Part shown: one piece after another, positions 8,091-16,365 of the stretch
How the letters are laid out: each line of letters starts with the position of its first letter
Numbering within the stretch: the first letter of the stretch is position 1
DNA from: Chloroflexota bacterium
GTDB taxonomy: Bacteria; Chloroflexota; Dehalococcoidia; Lucifugimonadales; JADFKI01
Direction: 5' to 3'
Assembly: GCA_009840355.1 (NCBI GenBank)
Contig: VXNZ01000029.1
Span: 12,687 to 64,813, forward strand
Length of the DNA: 52,127 nucleotides
Made by a program: the position numbers and the translations under genes
Notes under the pieces: model-generated
Databases searched by the model: none
The model's input: the letters and a program-made list of their open reading frames with translations, nothing else
Told to the model about the DNA's origin: nothing

Positions 8091-8963
8091 ATGAACGCAT
8101 TCACCGACAGACCACTTGCGCCAACAAACATCGGCAATCGCACTTTTCATTGGGGCTGCCGCACGTTCGTCATGGGCGTACTCAATGCGACGCCGGATTC
8201 GTTCTCAGGCGATGGGCTTGCCGACGATATTGACCGCGCTGTCAAGCAGGCGTTGCGCTTTCAGTACGACGGCGCGGACATAATAGACATTGGCGGCGAA
8301 TCAACTAGACCGGCATCTCTATATTCCGGCGCCGGTCCTATTTCGACCGAAGAAGAATTGGCGCGGGTGATACCTGTAATCGAGGCCCTGGCGCCCGTGT
8401 TGGACATTCCCATCAGCGTTGACACATACAAGGCGGAAGTTGCGGATGCTGCACTGGATGCAGGCGCGGCGATGATAAACGATGTGTGGGGATTCCGCCG
8501 GGATCCGGATATGGCTGCCGTCGCCGCTGACTCCGGAGCGCCAGTAGTGCTGATGCACAATCAGGCGCATACGCGATATGACGACTTGGTGCCAGATGTA
8601 ATCGCGCAGCTGAGGAGCATGGCGGACGACGCCGTTGTCGCAGGCGTGAAGCCAGAGAACATCATCCTCGACCCCGGCATGGGCTTTGGCAAAACCGCCG
8701 AACACAACCTTGAAATACTGCGCCGGCTCGGCGAGTTTCACGTGCTTGACGCTCCGCTGCTTGTGGGCATGTCGCGCAAATCTACAATCGGCTATGTGCT
8801 AGACCTGCCCGTTGAAGAGCGTCTCGATGGCACAGCGGCGACGGTCGCGCTCTCGGTCGCTTACGGCGCGGACGTCGTGCGCGTCCACGATGTCAAGGAG
8901 ATGGTGCGCGTCGCCAAGATGAGCGATGCTGTCGTGCGCGGTTGGACGCAACCTGATGCTTAG
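8091..8963 (+). CDS. folP: Dihydropteroate synthase
   Basis: 290 residues. It condenses 6-hydroxymethyl-dihydropterin pyrophosphate with p-aminobenzoate in folate synthesis. All signature blocks are present in order: MGVLNATPDSFSGDG, DIGGESTRP, INDVWGFRRD, VLMHNQ, LDPGMGFGKT, GMSRKSTIG and RVHDV. The first 25 residues ahead of the barrel are somewhat longer than usual but contain no signal. It overlaps folK by eight bases (ATGCTTAG), which implies coupled translation. It is the first gene of a two-gene folate operon and is divergent from the carboxyltransferase operon. Confidence 0.95.
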   Translation: MNAFTDRPLAPTNIGNRTFHWGCRTFVMGVLNATPDSFSGDGLADDIDRAVKQALRFQYDGADIIDIGGESTRPASLYSGAGPISTEEELARVIPVIEALAPVLDIPISVDTYKAEVADAALDAGAAMINDVWGFRRDPDMAAVAADSGAPVVLMHNQAHTRYDDLVPDVIAQLRSMADDAVVAGVKPENIILDPGMGFGKTAEHNLEILRRLGEFHVLDAPLLVGMSRKSTIGYVLDLPVEERLDGTAATVALSVAYGADVVRVHDVKEMVRVAKMSDAVVRGWTQPDA

Positions 8964-9447
8964 CAAAGCGTACATCGGGCTTGGCTCGAACCTCGGCGAT
9001 TCTGCGGGCAGTCTTCGCGCCGCAGTCGATATGATGCGCGAATTCGCGGTCGATATTCGGCAGTCCCCGATGTATAGGACCGCGCCGCAAGGATTCAGCA
9101 ACCAGCCGCCTTTCTACAACGCCGTGTGTCGCGTGGCGACGGTACTCACGCCTTACGAGTTGATGGAAGGCCTGCTGCGAGTCGAATCTGAAGTCGGGCG
9201 CCGCCGCACATTTCGAAACGCGCCGCGCTTGCTCGACCTGGACATTCTGCTGTTCGGTCCGCGCGTGCTGAACACGCCGCCGGTCATCCTACCGCATCCG
9301 CGTATGACAGAAAGGCTATTCGTGCTAAAGCCGCTAGCCGACATAGCGCCGCAACTGAGACACCCAGTGAACGGGCTAACCGTCGCCGAGATGCTGCGCA
9401 GCCTACCCGCGCAGTCCGATGTGATAGAGCGGGTGGAATGGCGCTAG
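8956..9447 (+). CDS. folK: 2-amino-4-hydroxy-6-hydroxymethyldihydropteridine pyrophosphokinase (HPPK)
   Basis: 163 residues from ATG at 8956, which lies inside the last codons of folP. Starting here gives the canonical N-terminus MLSKAYIGLGSNLGDS; an upstream in-frame start would add ten unrelated residues. The kinase signature GRRRTFRNAPRLLDLDILLF carries the conserved Mg-binding D-x-D and pterin-side residues, and LPHPRMTERLFVLKPL completes the family pattern. It transfers pyrophosphate from ATP to hydroxymethyl-dihydropterin, supplying the FolP substrate. Confidence 0.94.
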   Translation: MLSKAYIGLGSNLGDSAGSLRAAVDMMREFAVDIRQSPMYRTAPQGFSNQPPFYNAVCRVATVLTPYELMEGLLRVESEVGRRRTFRNAPRLLDLDILLFGPRVLNTPPVILPHPRMTERLFVLKPLADIAPQLRHPVNGLTVAEMLRSLPAQSDVIERVEWR

Positions 9448-9478
9448 AAGGCTGCGATTCGCCCGCGGGCCGGGGGCA

Positions 9479-9498
9479 GTCGCCTGCACTTAGGCGAC
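9479..9498. terminator. Hairpin between convergent folK and Trm112-like gene
   Basis: GTCGCCT (9479-9485) pairs perfectly with AGGCGAC (9492-9498) across a 6-base loop. It lies between the folK stop and the stop of the converging gene at 9508. There is no strong U-run on either side, so it may be a weak bidirectional terminator or just a stable 3-prime structure. Confidence 0.35.
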
Positions 9499-9507
9499 GC
9501 AAGTTAT

Positions 9508-9687
9508 TCAACGCAGCGCGGGCGGCAACATGTTCGGTATCGTGTCCTCTATTGGATAGGCGATGTCGCAGACGACGCAACTAAGGCTGCCTTCGACAAC
9601 CTCGTCGTCCTGCTCCACGCTGACAACGAGGTTCAGCTCGCCCTTGCACTCTGGGCACACTAGAATGTCCATTAGGTTGCGGCGCAA
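9508..9687 (-). CDS. Trm112-like / UPF0434 zinc mini-protein (59 aa)
   Basis: A 59-residue ORF. Reading from TTG at 9687 gives MRRNLMDILVCPECKGEL, later LSCVVCDIAYPIEDTIPNM, ending PPALR before TGA at 9510-9508. This is the Trm112/YcaR pattern: an LMDILVCP.CKG N-terminus, a Cys pair before a YPI..DTIPN block, and a hydrophobic Leu/Pro tail. Family members bind methyltransferases as small activating partners or are stand-alone proteins of unknown role. GGAGAG lies about six bases before the TTG, supporting that start over the ATG at 9672. It follows the CopD-like gene by about 100 bases on the same strand. Confidence 0.82.
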   Translation of the reverse strand: MRRNLMDILVCPECKGELNLVVSVEQDDEVVEGSLSCVVCDIAYPIEDTIPNMLPPALR

Positions 9688-9791
9688 TTCTTGCTCTCCA
9701 ATGCCGTGTGTTATGGCCGTCCGTTAGGCGAATGGCGAGATTTCTTCCGGGCGATGATTGAATTAACTTGCTTACCCATCATCCATAACCA

Positions 9792-10289
9792 TCATCGTAA
9801 TGCCAATTCGTACAGCGTCTTCAGTATGTCCGATAGCAGGAAGACTGCCAACCCTAGTATGACGATGGTGTTGTAGCCGGAGACCGCGCGCAGAGTTTTG
9901 CGCAGGCGGGTCGTAGGCGGCGGCGCTTCTTCGCGAAACGCTTCCGTTATCGATGTGCGCTTGCGCCTTGACCACGCCAGCGCGAACATCCAGACTGACA
10001 GAGCAATCTTTACGCCAAGCGTTACGACATATGGCAATCCAACGACTCCCGGCGTCAGGCGGTGCAGGGTGAGGATGACGCCCGTGGCAATCAGCACATA
10101 GACGCAGGTCTCGACTAGCGCGCGAAACTCGGATGCTGCCGCAGCGTTGACGAGCCGCGAACCTTCCGGCGAGCGGCGCAGTGTGGGTCGCAGCACGAGA
10201 AGGTAGAATATGCCGCCGCCGACCCACGCCGCCGCGGACAGCAGGTGCAGCCAGCGCACCACCACGAAGAACGCATCGGACAGGCTCAT
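9792..10289 (-). CDS. CopD-family integral membrane protein
   Basis: 165 residues with four hydrophobic segments (about 8-32, 55-78, 84-105 and 138-160). The opening VVRWLHLLSAAAWVGGGIFY carries the His in the first membrane helix and the WVGG motif typical of CopD/DUF2269-like membrane proteins, which are linked to copper handling or haem-associated redox. The loop between helices 3 and 4 is basic. It lies 68 bases downstream of a TlpA-like thioredoxin lipoprotein on the same strand. The pairing is compatible with cytochrome or copper-protein maturation, but no substrate can be read from the sequence. Confidence 0.75.
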   Translation of the reverse strand: MSLSDAFFVVVRWLHLLSAAAWVGGGIFYLLVLRPTLRRSPEGSRLVNAAAASEFRALVETCVYVLIATGVILTLHRLTPGVVGLPYVVTLGVKIALSVWMFALAWSRRKRTSITEAFREEAPPPTTRLRKTLRAVSGYNTIVILGLAVFLLSDILKTLYELALR

Positions 10290-10357
10290 ATGTCAGCCTG
10301 CGCGCGGCTAAGCAGATATGCCAAATAACGCGGCGCGAAAGTATGCATGAGTCAGCC

Positions 10358-10942
10358 CTAATGCACGATTTCTGCGAGTATTTCTTCCAACTTCTCCTCG
10401 TCCAGGATGCCTTGCCACTTGCGAACGATATTCTGCTCTTGGTCGATGAAGACCGTCATCGGGAAGCCGTTGACTTGATACTTCATGATGATGTCGTCCT
10501 CGTCCGGGCCGAGCGCGTAGGTAACGCCCACTTCGTTCACGAAGTTCTGCCCGTCTTCCGCCGTGTCGATGCCCACGAGCTGCACGCCCACGAACTCTAC
10601 GCCATCTGCCTTGTGGCTCTGATACACGCGCTCGAATTCCGGCATTTCCGCTACGCAGGGCGGGCATGATGGAAACCAGAAGTTGAGCACAACCGGCTTG
10701 CCCGCGAGGTCGGATAGCCGCAGCGTCTCGCCCGCCTGTCGCGTCTCCGTGCCGAACAGAGTAAGCGCAAAGTCCGGCGCTGCTTCTGCTGATGCGCCGT
10801 TGCCCGGCTCTACTGTCTGCGCGCTTGGGCCGCACGCCGTCGCGAATATCAGCATTGTCAGGCACAGCAAGCCGACCGGCCCAAGCCGCTTTCGTACCTT
10901 TAACAGCGCTTTGACCTCTGACGGCATTACATTTCTTTGCAT
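10358..10942 (-). CDS. TlpA/ResA-like thioredoxin-fold lipoprotein
   Basis: 194 residues. A basic N-terminus and hydrophobic stretch end in the lipobox FATAC (C37), so it should be lipid-anchored on the outer face of the cytoplasmic membrane. A short disordered linker precedes a thioredoxin fold with the redox motif FWFPSCPPCVAEMPEF (C93 and C96) and the cis-Pro region GFPMTVFID. TlpA/ResA proteins reduce apocytochrome c or copper-site cysteines outside the membrane. The ATG at 10942 is preceded by GGAGATAGAG; a second Met six codons in is a weaker alternative. Neighbours on the strand are sbcD upstream and the CopD-like gene downstream. Confidence 0.87.
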   Translation of the reverse strand: MQRNVMPSEVKALLKVRKRLGPVGLLCLTMLIFATACGPSAQTVEPGNGASAEAAPDFALTLFGTETRQAGETLRLSDLAGKPVVLNFWFPSCPPCVAEMPEFERVYQSHKADGVEFVGVQLVGIDTAEDGQNFVNEVGVTYALGPDEDDIIMKYQVNGFPMTVFIDQEQNIVRKWQGILDEEKLEEILAEIVH

Positions 10943-11038
10943 ATCTCTATCTCCGAATTCGTAGTCAACCGAAGTTTATGTGCAAATGTGATGCTGTAAT
11001 TATCCACAACGATTCATGCACGGCTGATGTTTAGACGG

Positions 11039-12268
11039 TTACTCGCGCTCTGCGATAAGCTCTTCGGCGTATCGCATCAGGGTTTCGGCGCGGTCGTTGG
11101 GCACATCGCGCGTGTCGAAGTACAGGCGCAGCGCGTCCTTTGGCGTCAGACCGCGCGTGTTCTCATCCCCTAGGCGCGTTCTCGCCCTGTCAGCCACATC
11201 CTTGGCGATGGACGCGATGTGGTGCGCCGGTCGCAGCGCGTCTCGGATGCTGCTTTCTACCAGCAGTGGTTCGAGTTCGGCGGGCAGCGCGATTCGCAGC
11301 CGCACAATAGCGCCGGCTAAGTCTGCGGATTCGATCACCTTGATGACCGTCGCCGTCGGATCATCGTCGCCGCTGTTGAGTTTCACGTCGATAGTCAGAA
11401 ATGGACGAGCGTCATTCTTCACGAACTCGAAGCTAGTCAAGCGTGAGCCTTGCGGCTTGTCCGGGTCAAGCTCGATTACGCAGAATCCCTTGTCGTCCTT
11501 TTCCTCGCCGAAATCGACGCGTTGCGGGCTGCCGGAATAGACCACATACGGATTCCGGCTCAATACCTGGTGGCGGTGGACGTGCCCCAGCGCGACATAC
11601 TCAAACTGCGGCAGTGCGACGCTGCTGTTCATCAGCACATGGTCGTGTCCCAGCATCATAGATTGCTCGGATGCCAGTGTTGACTGGCCGATGGTTACAT
11701 GCCCGGCGAACACCGCCGGCACGCTCGCGTCAAGCTGCTCCGCCTGAAAACGCACGGCATCGTCTATCATCCGCTGGATGGCGTCGTTAATCTGCTGGTG
11801 CGTCATGCCGCGCGCCGCGTCGCTCGCCAAGAAGTCGCTGCGCTTTATCCACGGCAGCGCGACAATCTGCAAAGGACCGCTGCGAGTTTGCACCGCGTAG
11901 GTTTGCAGTCTGTCGCCGATGTGCACATTCGCCACATTCAGCGTGGGGAAGATTTCGAGCGCCGTCGCCTGTGCGATGACCTGCGGCGTGTCGTGGTTGC
12001 CCACAAGCAGAAATGTCGGAATGCCTGCGCCGGACAGCCGCGCAATGCGCTTGGCGAATTCGCGCTGCTGCGTCTGCGACGGATCGCGGCTCCTGTACGC
12101 ATCGCCGCAGAACAGTACGAGATCGACATCCGTATCGATCGCATAGTCCACAAGTTCGTCGAACGCGTGCAGAAAGTCGCCGAGCCGCGACGACAGCCCG
12201 GTCTCCGGGTCTATCCTGCCGTAATTCTCCACACCAATGTGGATGTCAGCGAAATGCAGTATGCGCAT
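11039..12268 (-). CDS. sbcD: DNA repair exonuclease SbcD/Mre11-type nuclease
   Basis: 409 residues, a normal SbcD length. Calcineurin-like phosphoesterase motifs appear in order: FADIHIG (residues 5-11), FCGDAYRSRDPS, VGNHDTP, AGHVTIG and LGHVHRH, which together bind two Mn ions. The C-terminal capping domain follows. With SbcC it degrades hairpin and blocked DNA ends during recombination repair. No sbcC is adjacent, although the pair is usually encoded together, so the partner must be elsewhere or the protein acts as a solo nuclease. The start is ATG at 12268. It lies about 160 bases downstream of glycyl-tRNA synthetase. Confidence 0.88.
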   Translation of the reverse strand: MRILHFADIHIGVENYGRIDPETGLSSRLGDFLHAFDELVDYAIDTDVDLVLFCGDAYRSRDPSQTQQREFAKRIARLSGAGIPTFLLVGNHDTPQVIAQATALEIFPTLNVANVHIGDRLQTYAVQTRSGPLQIVALPWIKRSDFLASDAARGMTHQQINDAIQRMIDDAVRFQAEQLDASVPAVFAGHVTIGQSTLASEQSMMLGHDHVLMNSSVALPQFEYVALGHVHRHQVLSRNPYVVYSGSPQRVDFGEEKDDKGFCVIELDPDKPQGSRLTSFEFVKNDARPFLTIDVKLNSGDDDPTATVIKVIESADLAGAIVRLRIALPAELEPLLVESSIRDALRPAHHIASIAKDVADRARTRLGDENTRGLTPKDALRLYFDTRDVPNDRAETLMRYAEELIAERE

Positions 12269-12430
12269 TTGTTCCTGCTCTGTTCGTCAGTCTCAACTTC
12301 ATCCCTTACTTTTTGATGTATGGTCTGAAGGTTGGGACGGGGAGAAATGAGATTAGAGTACCTGTGCTTGAATTGAAACCTGTATCATATACCCGTGCCG
12401 CTGAATAGCGCCCATGATAACCGTGCGCAA

Positions 12431-13777
12431 TTACACCCGTAGGCGCGCGCTCAATTCGGCGTCCAGCGTGTCGATTGGGATGCGCGCCTGCTCCATCGTG
12501 TCGCGGTCGCGTATGGTAACGGCGTTGTCGTCGAGCGAATCGAAATCGACGGTGATGCACAGCGGCGTGCCGATTTCGTCTTGCCGCCTGTAACGCCTGC
12601 CGATGCTCTGCGCGTCATCGTATTGTACGAAGCCGTCGATCGCTCCACTCCGCCGCACCTTGTCGTACACCTCGCGCGCAAGCGGCACGAGCCGCTGATT
12701 GCGACTGAGCGGTAGAATCGCCGCCTTGACGGGCGCAATCGTGGGATGTAGTTTCAGCAGCACCCGCTTCTGGGTGCCGCCGCTCGCGGTTGGCGCTTCC
12801 TCTTCGGTATAGGCATCCACCAAGAAGGTCATAACAGCGCGGTCAACACCCGCGGCCGGTTCTACGACATAGGGCGTGTACCGCTTGTTCGCCGGCTGAT
12901 CGAAATATGTCAGCCCGTGTCCGCTGCTCTTAGAGTGCGCCTTCAGGTCGTAGTCCGTGCGGTTGGCGATGCCCTGAATTTCGCCCCATCCCCACGGGAA
13001 CAGGTACTCGATGTCGTAGGTCGCCTTGGAGTAGTGGGACAGTTCGTCAGCAGTGTGGGCGCGCACTCGCAGCCTGTCGCTATCGACGCCCAGCCCGGTG
13101 TACCAGCCAAGGCAATCCTGAATCCACTTCTCGTGCAGTTCTTCGTCTGTGCCGGGTTCAACGAAATACTCGATTTCCATCATCTCGAACTCGCGCGTGC
13201 GGAAGATGAAGCCGCCGGTCGTAATTTCGTTGCGGAACGCCTTGCCGATTTGCGCGATGCCAAAAGGCAGCCGTTTGCGCGATGAGTTGAGCACATTTTC
13301 GAAGTTGACGAATATGCCTTGTGCCGTCTCCGGTCGCAGAAAGGCGATCGAGGCGTCGTCTTCGACAGGTCCGACGAATGTCTTGAACATCAGGTTGAAG
13401 TTGCGCGCTTCAGTGAGTTCGCCACCGCAGGCAGGGCACTTGCGCTCTTCGAGCTGGTCTTCCCGCCAGCGCCGGCCGCAAACGCGGCAGTCAACGAGCG
13501 GATCGGTGAAGCTATCGACATGTCCGCTCGCGCGCCAGACTTCCGGGTGCATCAGGATGGACGAGTCCAGCCCGACCATATCGTCGCGCTCCCAGACGAA
13601 TGTGCGCCACCAAGCGTCCTTGATGTTGCGCTTGAGCTCCACACCGAGCGGGCCGTAGTCCCAAGTGCTCGCCATGCCGCCGTAAATCTCGCTGTTTTGG
13701 AAAATGAACCCGCGCTGCTTGGCAAGCGATGCGAGGGCGTCCAAATCGACTGTTGATGTGCTGCTGCCTTCTGTCAC
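12431..13777 (-). CDS. glyQS: Glycyl-tRNA synthetase (class II, homodimeric type)
   Basis: 448 residues. Class II motifs are visible: FRNEI (motif 2 region), RPETAQGIFVNF, and VDRAVMTFLVDAY (motif 3), followed by an anticodon-binding domain from about residue 345 that includes APVKAAILPLSRN. Between them is a zinc-ribbon-like insertion CRVCGRRWREDQL...CPACGG. It charges tRNA-Gly. This is the single-chain alpha2 enzyme, not the alpha/beta type. The start is GTG at 13777, which gives an N-terminus reaching the conserved LASLAKQRGFIFQNSEIYGG. tRNA-Cys and tRNA-Leu lie immediately upstream on the same strand. Confidence 0.95.
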   Translation of the reverse strand: MTEGSSTSTVDLDALASLAKQRGFIFQNSEIYGGMASTWDYGPLGVELKRNIKDAWWRTFVWERDDMVGLDSSILMHPEVWRASGHVDSFTDPLVDCRVCGRRWREDQLEERKCPACGGELTEARNFNLMFKTFVGPVEDDASIAFLRPETAQGIFVNFENVLNSSRKRLPFGIAQIGKAFRNEITTGGFIFRTREFEMMEIEYFVEPGTDEELHEKWIQDCLGWYTGLGVDSDRLRVRAHTADELSHYSKATYDIEYLFPWGWGEIQGIANRTDYDLKAHSKSSGHGLTYFDQPANKRYTPYVVEPAAGVDRAVMTFLVDAYTEEEAPTASGGTQKRVLLKLHPTIAPVKAAILPLSRNQRLVPLAREVYDKVRRSGAIDGFVQYDDAQSIGRRYRRQDEIGTPLCITVDFDSLDDNAVTIRDRDTMEQARIPIDTLDAELSARLRV

Positions 13778-13920
13778 TATGCTTTTAACCTTTTCTCTTG
13801 GTGTTAGATTCCTCTGGCCTCAGATATACACGCGACGTCAGGGCTATTCGCGGCGCCGTTAGTGAAGATTATATCAAAGTGGCAGGGCAGGGCGTAGGGA
13901 ATCGCGGATGCGTGGATAAG

Positions 13921-13946
13921 GAAAGCCCGCGAATGGTGTCGCGGGC
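13921..13946 (-). terminator. Hairpin after the tRNA pair
   Basis: On the minus strand a 7-bp stem GCCCGCG/CGCGGGC (13925-13931 with 13940-13946, 8-base loop) is followed by TTTC. It lies 16 bases past the CCA end of tRNA-Cys, where a factor-independent terminator for the tRNA transcript would be expected. The U-run is short. Confidence 0.5.
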
Positions 13947-13961
13947 GATCAAAAAATGTTC

Positions 13962-14036
13962 TGGAGGCGACGGGCGGATTCGAACCGCCGATAGGGGTTT
14001 TGCAGACCCCCGCCTTAACCACTTGGCTACGTCGCC
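13962..14036 (-). tRNA. tRNA-Cys (GCA)
   Basis: 75 bases on the minus strand with an encoded CCA. The 7-bp acceptor GGCGACG/CGTCGCC, an anticodon stem GGGGT/ACCCC around the loop CTGCAAA (anticodon GCA), a T-arm GGCGG-TTCGAAT-CCGCC, and the U73 discriminator typical of tRNA-Cys are all visible. It lies 13 bases downstream of tRNA-Leu. Confidence 0.95.
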
Positions 14037-14049
14037 AGATACAGGACTT

Positions 14050-14136
14050 TGGTGCCGAGGAGGAGATTCGAACTCCTACAGCCTTGCGGCCACAGCGCCC
14101 TCAACGCTGCGTGTCTACCAATTCCACCACCTCGGC
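14050..14136 (-). tRNA. tRNA-Leu (GAG)
   Basis: 87 bases on the minus strand with encoded CCA. Acceptor GCCGAGG/CCTCGGC, anticodon stem CAGCG/CGCTG around TTGAGGG (anticodon GAG), a long class II variable arm, and T-arm with TTCGAAT. Discriminator A as expected for leucine tRNAs. Confidence 0.95.
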
Positions 14137-14442
14137 TTAGTGCTCCATCAGAGAGCGCCGAAAATGAGCGCGTCTCAGGCTGTCGGCTGTCCAGTCCGAC
14201 AATTATAGCCAAAGCCACGAAAATTGTCCACTTTTGCGCACGAAAATCAGGCAAAAATACAAGGGCGACTGGGCAACAAAACGTCCGACTTGTCTGCGGA
14301 TTCAGACAATTTTTATGAAGAGACTGATAGAGACGAGGGATTGCTTGCCATTCTTACTTATGTCGCAATTCCGGCACAGATCAAGGACATCCGTAATCAA
14401 CCCTGTACACGGAGGGATTCTTGTGGAGTATCTGTCTCTCCA
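14137..14442. other. Intergenic region without a recognisable gene
   Basis: The 306 bases between tRNA-Leu and the stop of the DppC-like gene should hold the tRNA promoter, but I see no convincing -35/-10 pair. Open frames here lack ribosome sites and family resemblance. Confidence 0.5.
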
Positions 14443-15369
14443 TCATCCCCGTGCTCGACGGATGCGAGGATCGAGAAGGTCTCGGATGCCGTCGCCTAGC
14501 AGGTTGAACCCCAGCACAGTGACAAAGATGGCAGCTCCGGGCAATAACAACAGCCGAGGCGCTGTCTGGAGGTGAGGACGCGCGTCGTTGAGCATTGCTC
14601 CCCACTCCGGCGCGGGCGGTTGAGCCCCAAGACCCAAGAAGTTAAGCCCAGCGATGCCTAGGATAATCCAGCCGACGTCCAAAGATGCGATTACTATAAT
14701 TGGTCCCAGGATGTTAGGAGCAATATGCCGAAGGATGATGCGAAGGTTGCCAGCTCCGGTTGCCCGCGCTGCAGTTACATACTCCATCTGTCGCGCCCCT
14801 AAGGTGATTCCGCGTATGACGCGAGCGTGGCCCACCCACCACACTGCTCCAGCGGCAAGTAACACATTGAACAGGCCGGGGCCCAATGCGCCTGCCACTG
14901 CCAGAGCCAGGATAAGCGAAGGAAATGCCAGCAGTAGGTCCACCACGCCCATCAACGCCGTGTCCAGCCACCCGCCGTGGTACCCGGATAGTATGCCCAC
15001 TATCAGTGCGATAGTCATACTGAGCGCCAAGGTTGCTGCTGCTGCGAGCAGGGTCAAGCGAGCTCCGTAGATGATTCGGCTGAATGTGTCCCGTCCCAGG
15101 TGGTCGGTCCCCAGTAGCTGCTCCGTCGAAGGAGAGAGCAATCGTTCGGGCAAGTTTATCCGGGTGGGGTCATCCAGGGGAAGCCATGGCGCGAATATGC
15201 CTGCTAGCAACAGCGATACCACCAGGAACAAGCCCAATGCTGTGCCGGGTTCCCGCAGCAGCGCTGTCCACTGACGCCGCCGACGGGAACCGCTGCTTTT
15301 GGACGGGAATATGCCTCGTTTAGGCGGAGAAACGACACGCTCCATAGCGTGTTTGGTATTGCTCCTCAT
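14443..15369 (-). CDS. ABC transporter permease, DppC type (peptide/nickel)
   Basis: 308 residues. A cytoplasmic N-terminal stretch of about 38 residues is followed by a first membrane helix (about 42-65) and, after the OppC-like periplasmic loop with LLGTDHLGRDTFSRIIYGAR, five further helices. The EAA loop that docks the ATPase is QMEYVTAARATGAGNLRIIL. It pairs with the DppB-type permease 18 bases upstream on the same strand. No ATPase gene follows; the next downstream genes are tRNAs, so the import ATPases must be encoded elsewhere or shared. Confidence 0.92.
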   Translation of the reverse strand: MRSNTKHAMERVVSPPKRGIFPSKSSGSRRRRQWTALLREPGTALGLFLVVSLLLAGIFAPWLPLDDPTRINLPERLLSPSTEQLLGTDHLGRDTFSRIIYGARLTLLAAAATLALSMTIALIVGILSGYHGGWLDTALMGVVDLLLAFPSLILALAVAGALGPGLFNVLLAAGAVWWVGHARVIRGITLGARQMEYVTAARATGAGNLRIILRHIAPNILGPIIVIASLDVGWIILGIAGLNFLGLGAQPPAPEWGAMLNDARPHLQTAPRLLLLPGAAIFVTVLGFNLLGDGIRDLLDPRIRRARG

Positions 15370-15387
15370 CAGTCGCTACACCTCCTC

Positions 15388-16323
15388 TTAACTGAAACGC
15401 AGGCGAGGGTCTGCGACGCGGAGGGCAACGTCCGCCGCCAAGTTGACTAACAACACGACCACAGCGATGTAAGTTACGAACCCCTGCACTACTGGGTAGT
15501 CACGGGTTAGAGCCGCGCCCACCATCAGTTGTCCCAGTCCGGGCCAAGTAAAGATGGTCTCCACTATCACGGCTCCGCCGAGCAGGTAGCCTAGATGCAC
15601 CCCCGTAGCCCCGATGGCAGGCAGCAGTGCGTTACGAAGTGCGTGTCCGGAGACGACGAGTTTTTCGGATAGCCCTTTTGCCCGCGCCGTGCGTATGTAA
15701 TCTTGCCCAAGCACCTCCAGCATACTGGCGCGTATTAGTCGCATCAGCTGCGCCATAGGCGCAAGGGACAGGGCAATGGCAGGAAGCGCGATATGCGCCA
15801 CCGAACCGTAGCCCAGGGCAGGTAGCCAAGACAGTTTCACGGCGAACAAGATGATCAGTCCGAAGGCAAGAGCGTAGGATGGCGCCGCCGCGCCAACCAG
15901 CGCCGCCAAGCGCGCTGCGGAATCTCGGATGCCGCCGCGACGTTGTGCGGACAGGATGCCCACTGGCACGGCGACTAGCAGAGCGAGGGCAAAAGAAACT
16001 GCAGTGAGCAAGACTGTCGGCACGGTGCGCCGGGCAAGCTGTGCTGCAACGGGCTGCTCCGTCACATAGGAGCGGCCCAGGTCGCCAGTCAATGCACGGG
16101 TCATCCAGCGAACGTACTGCGTCGGAACCGGTGCGTCCAAGCCCAGCTCTATGCGCATGGCGGACACTTCGGCTGGGTTGGGTATCTGCCCAGGGTTGCG
16201 CTGGCGCACGACAATCTCGGCGGGATTGCCGGGCGCCAGATTAAGTAAAGTGAAGGTTACAGCGGAGATGCCTAGGAGCATCAGAGGCAGCGTTACCAAC
16301 CGTCGCACCATGTATGCTCCCAT
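15388..16323 (-). CDS. ABC transporter permease, DppB type (peptide/nickel)
   Basis: 311 residues. Features are the N-terminal helix (about 9-30), the conserved EIVVRQRNPG-like loop, and later LGLDAPVPTQYVRWMTRALTG, which is typical of DppB/OppB. Six membrane segments are seen, with the EAA loop GQDYIRTARAKGLSEKLVV. It forms the import pore with the DppC-like partner downstream. An ATG at 16323 and a second at 16308 (MVRRLVTLP) both have ribosome-site-like purines; the first follows GGAGGA. The binding-protein gene lies 43 bases upstream. Confidence 0.92.
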   Translation of the reverse strand: MGAYMVRRLVTLPLMLLGISAVTFTLLNLAPGNPAEIVVRQRNPGQIPNPAEVSAMRIELGLDAPVPTQYVRWMTRALTGDLGRSYVTEQPVAAQLARRTVPTVLLTAVSFALALLVAVPVGILSAQRRGGIRDSAARLAALVGAAAPSYALAFGLIILFAVKLSWLPALGYGSVAHIALPAIALSLAPMAQLMRLIRASMLEVLGQDYIRTARAKGLSEKLVVSGHALRNALLPAIGATGVHLGYLLGGAVIVETIFTWPGLGQLMVGAALTRDYPVVQGFVTYIAVVVLLVNLAADVALRVADPRLRFS

Positions 16324-16365
16324 GTTGGCGCTGTCCTCCTTCTCCTAGGCTATTGCTGCGCGTAA

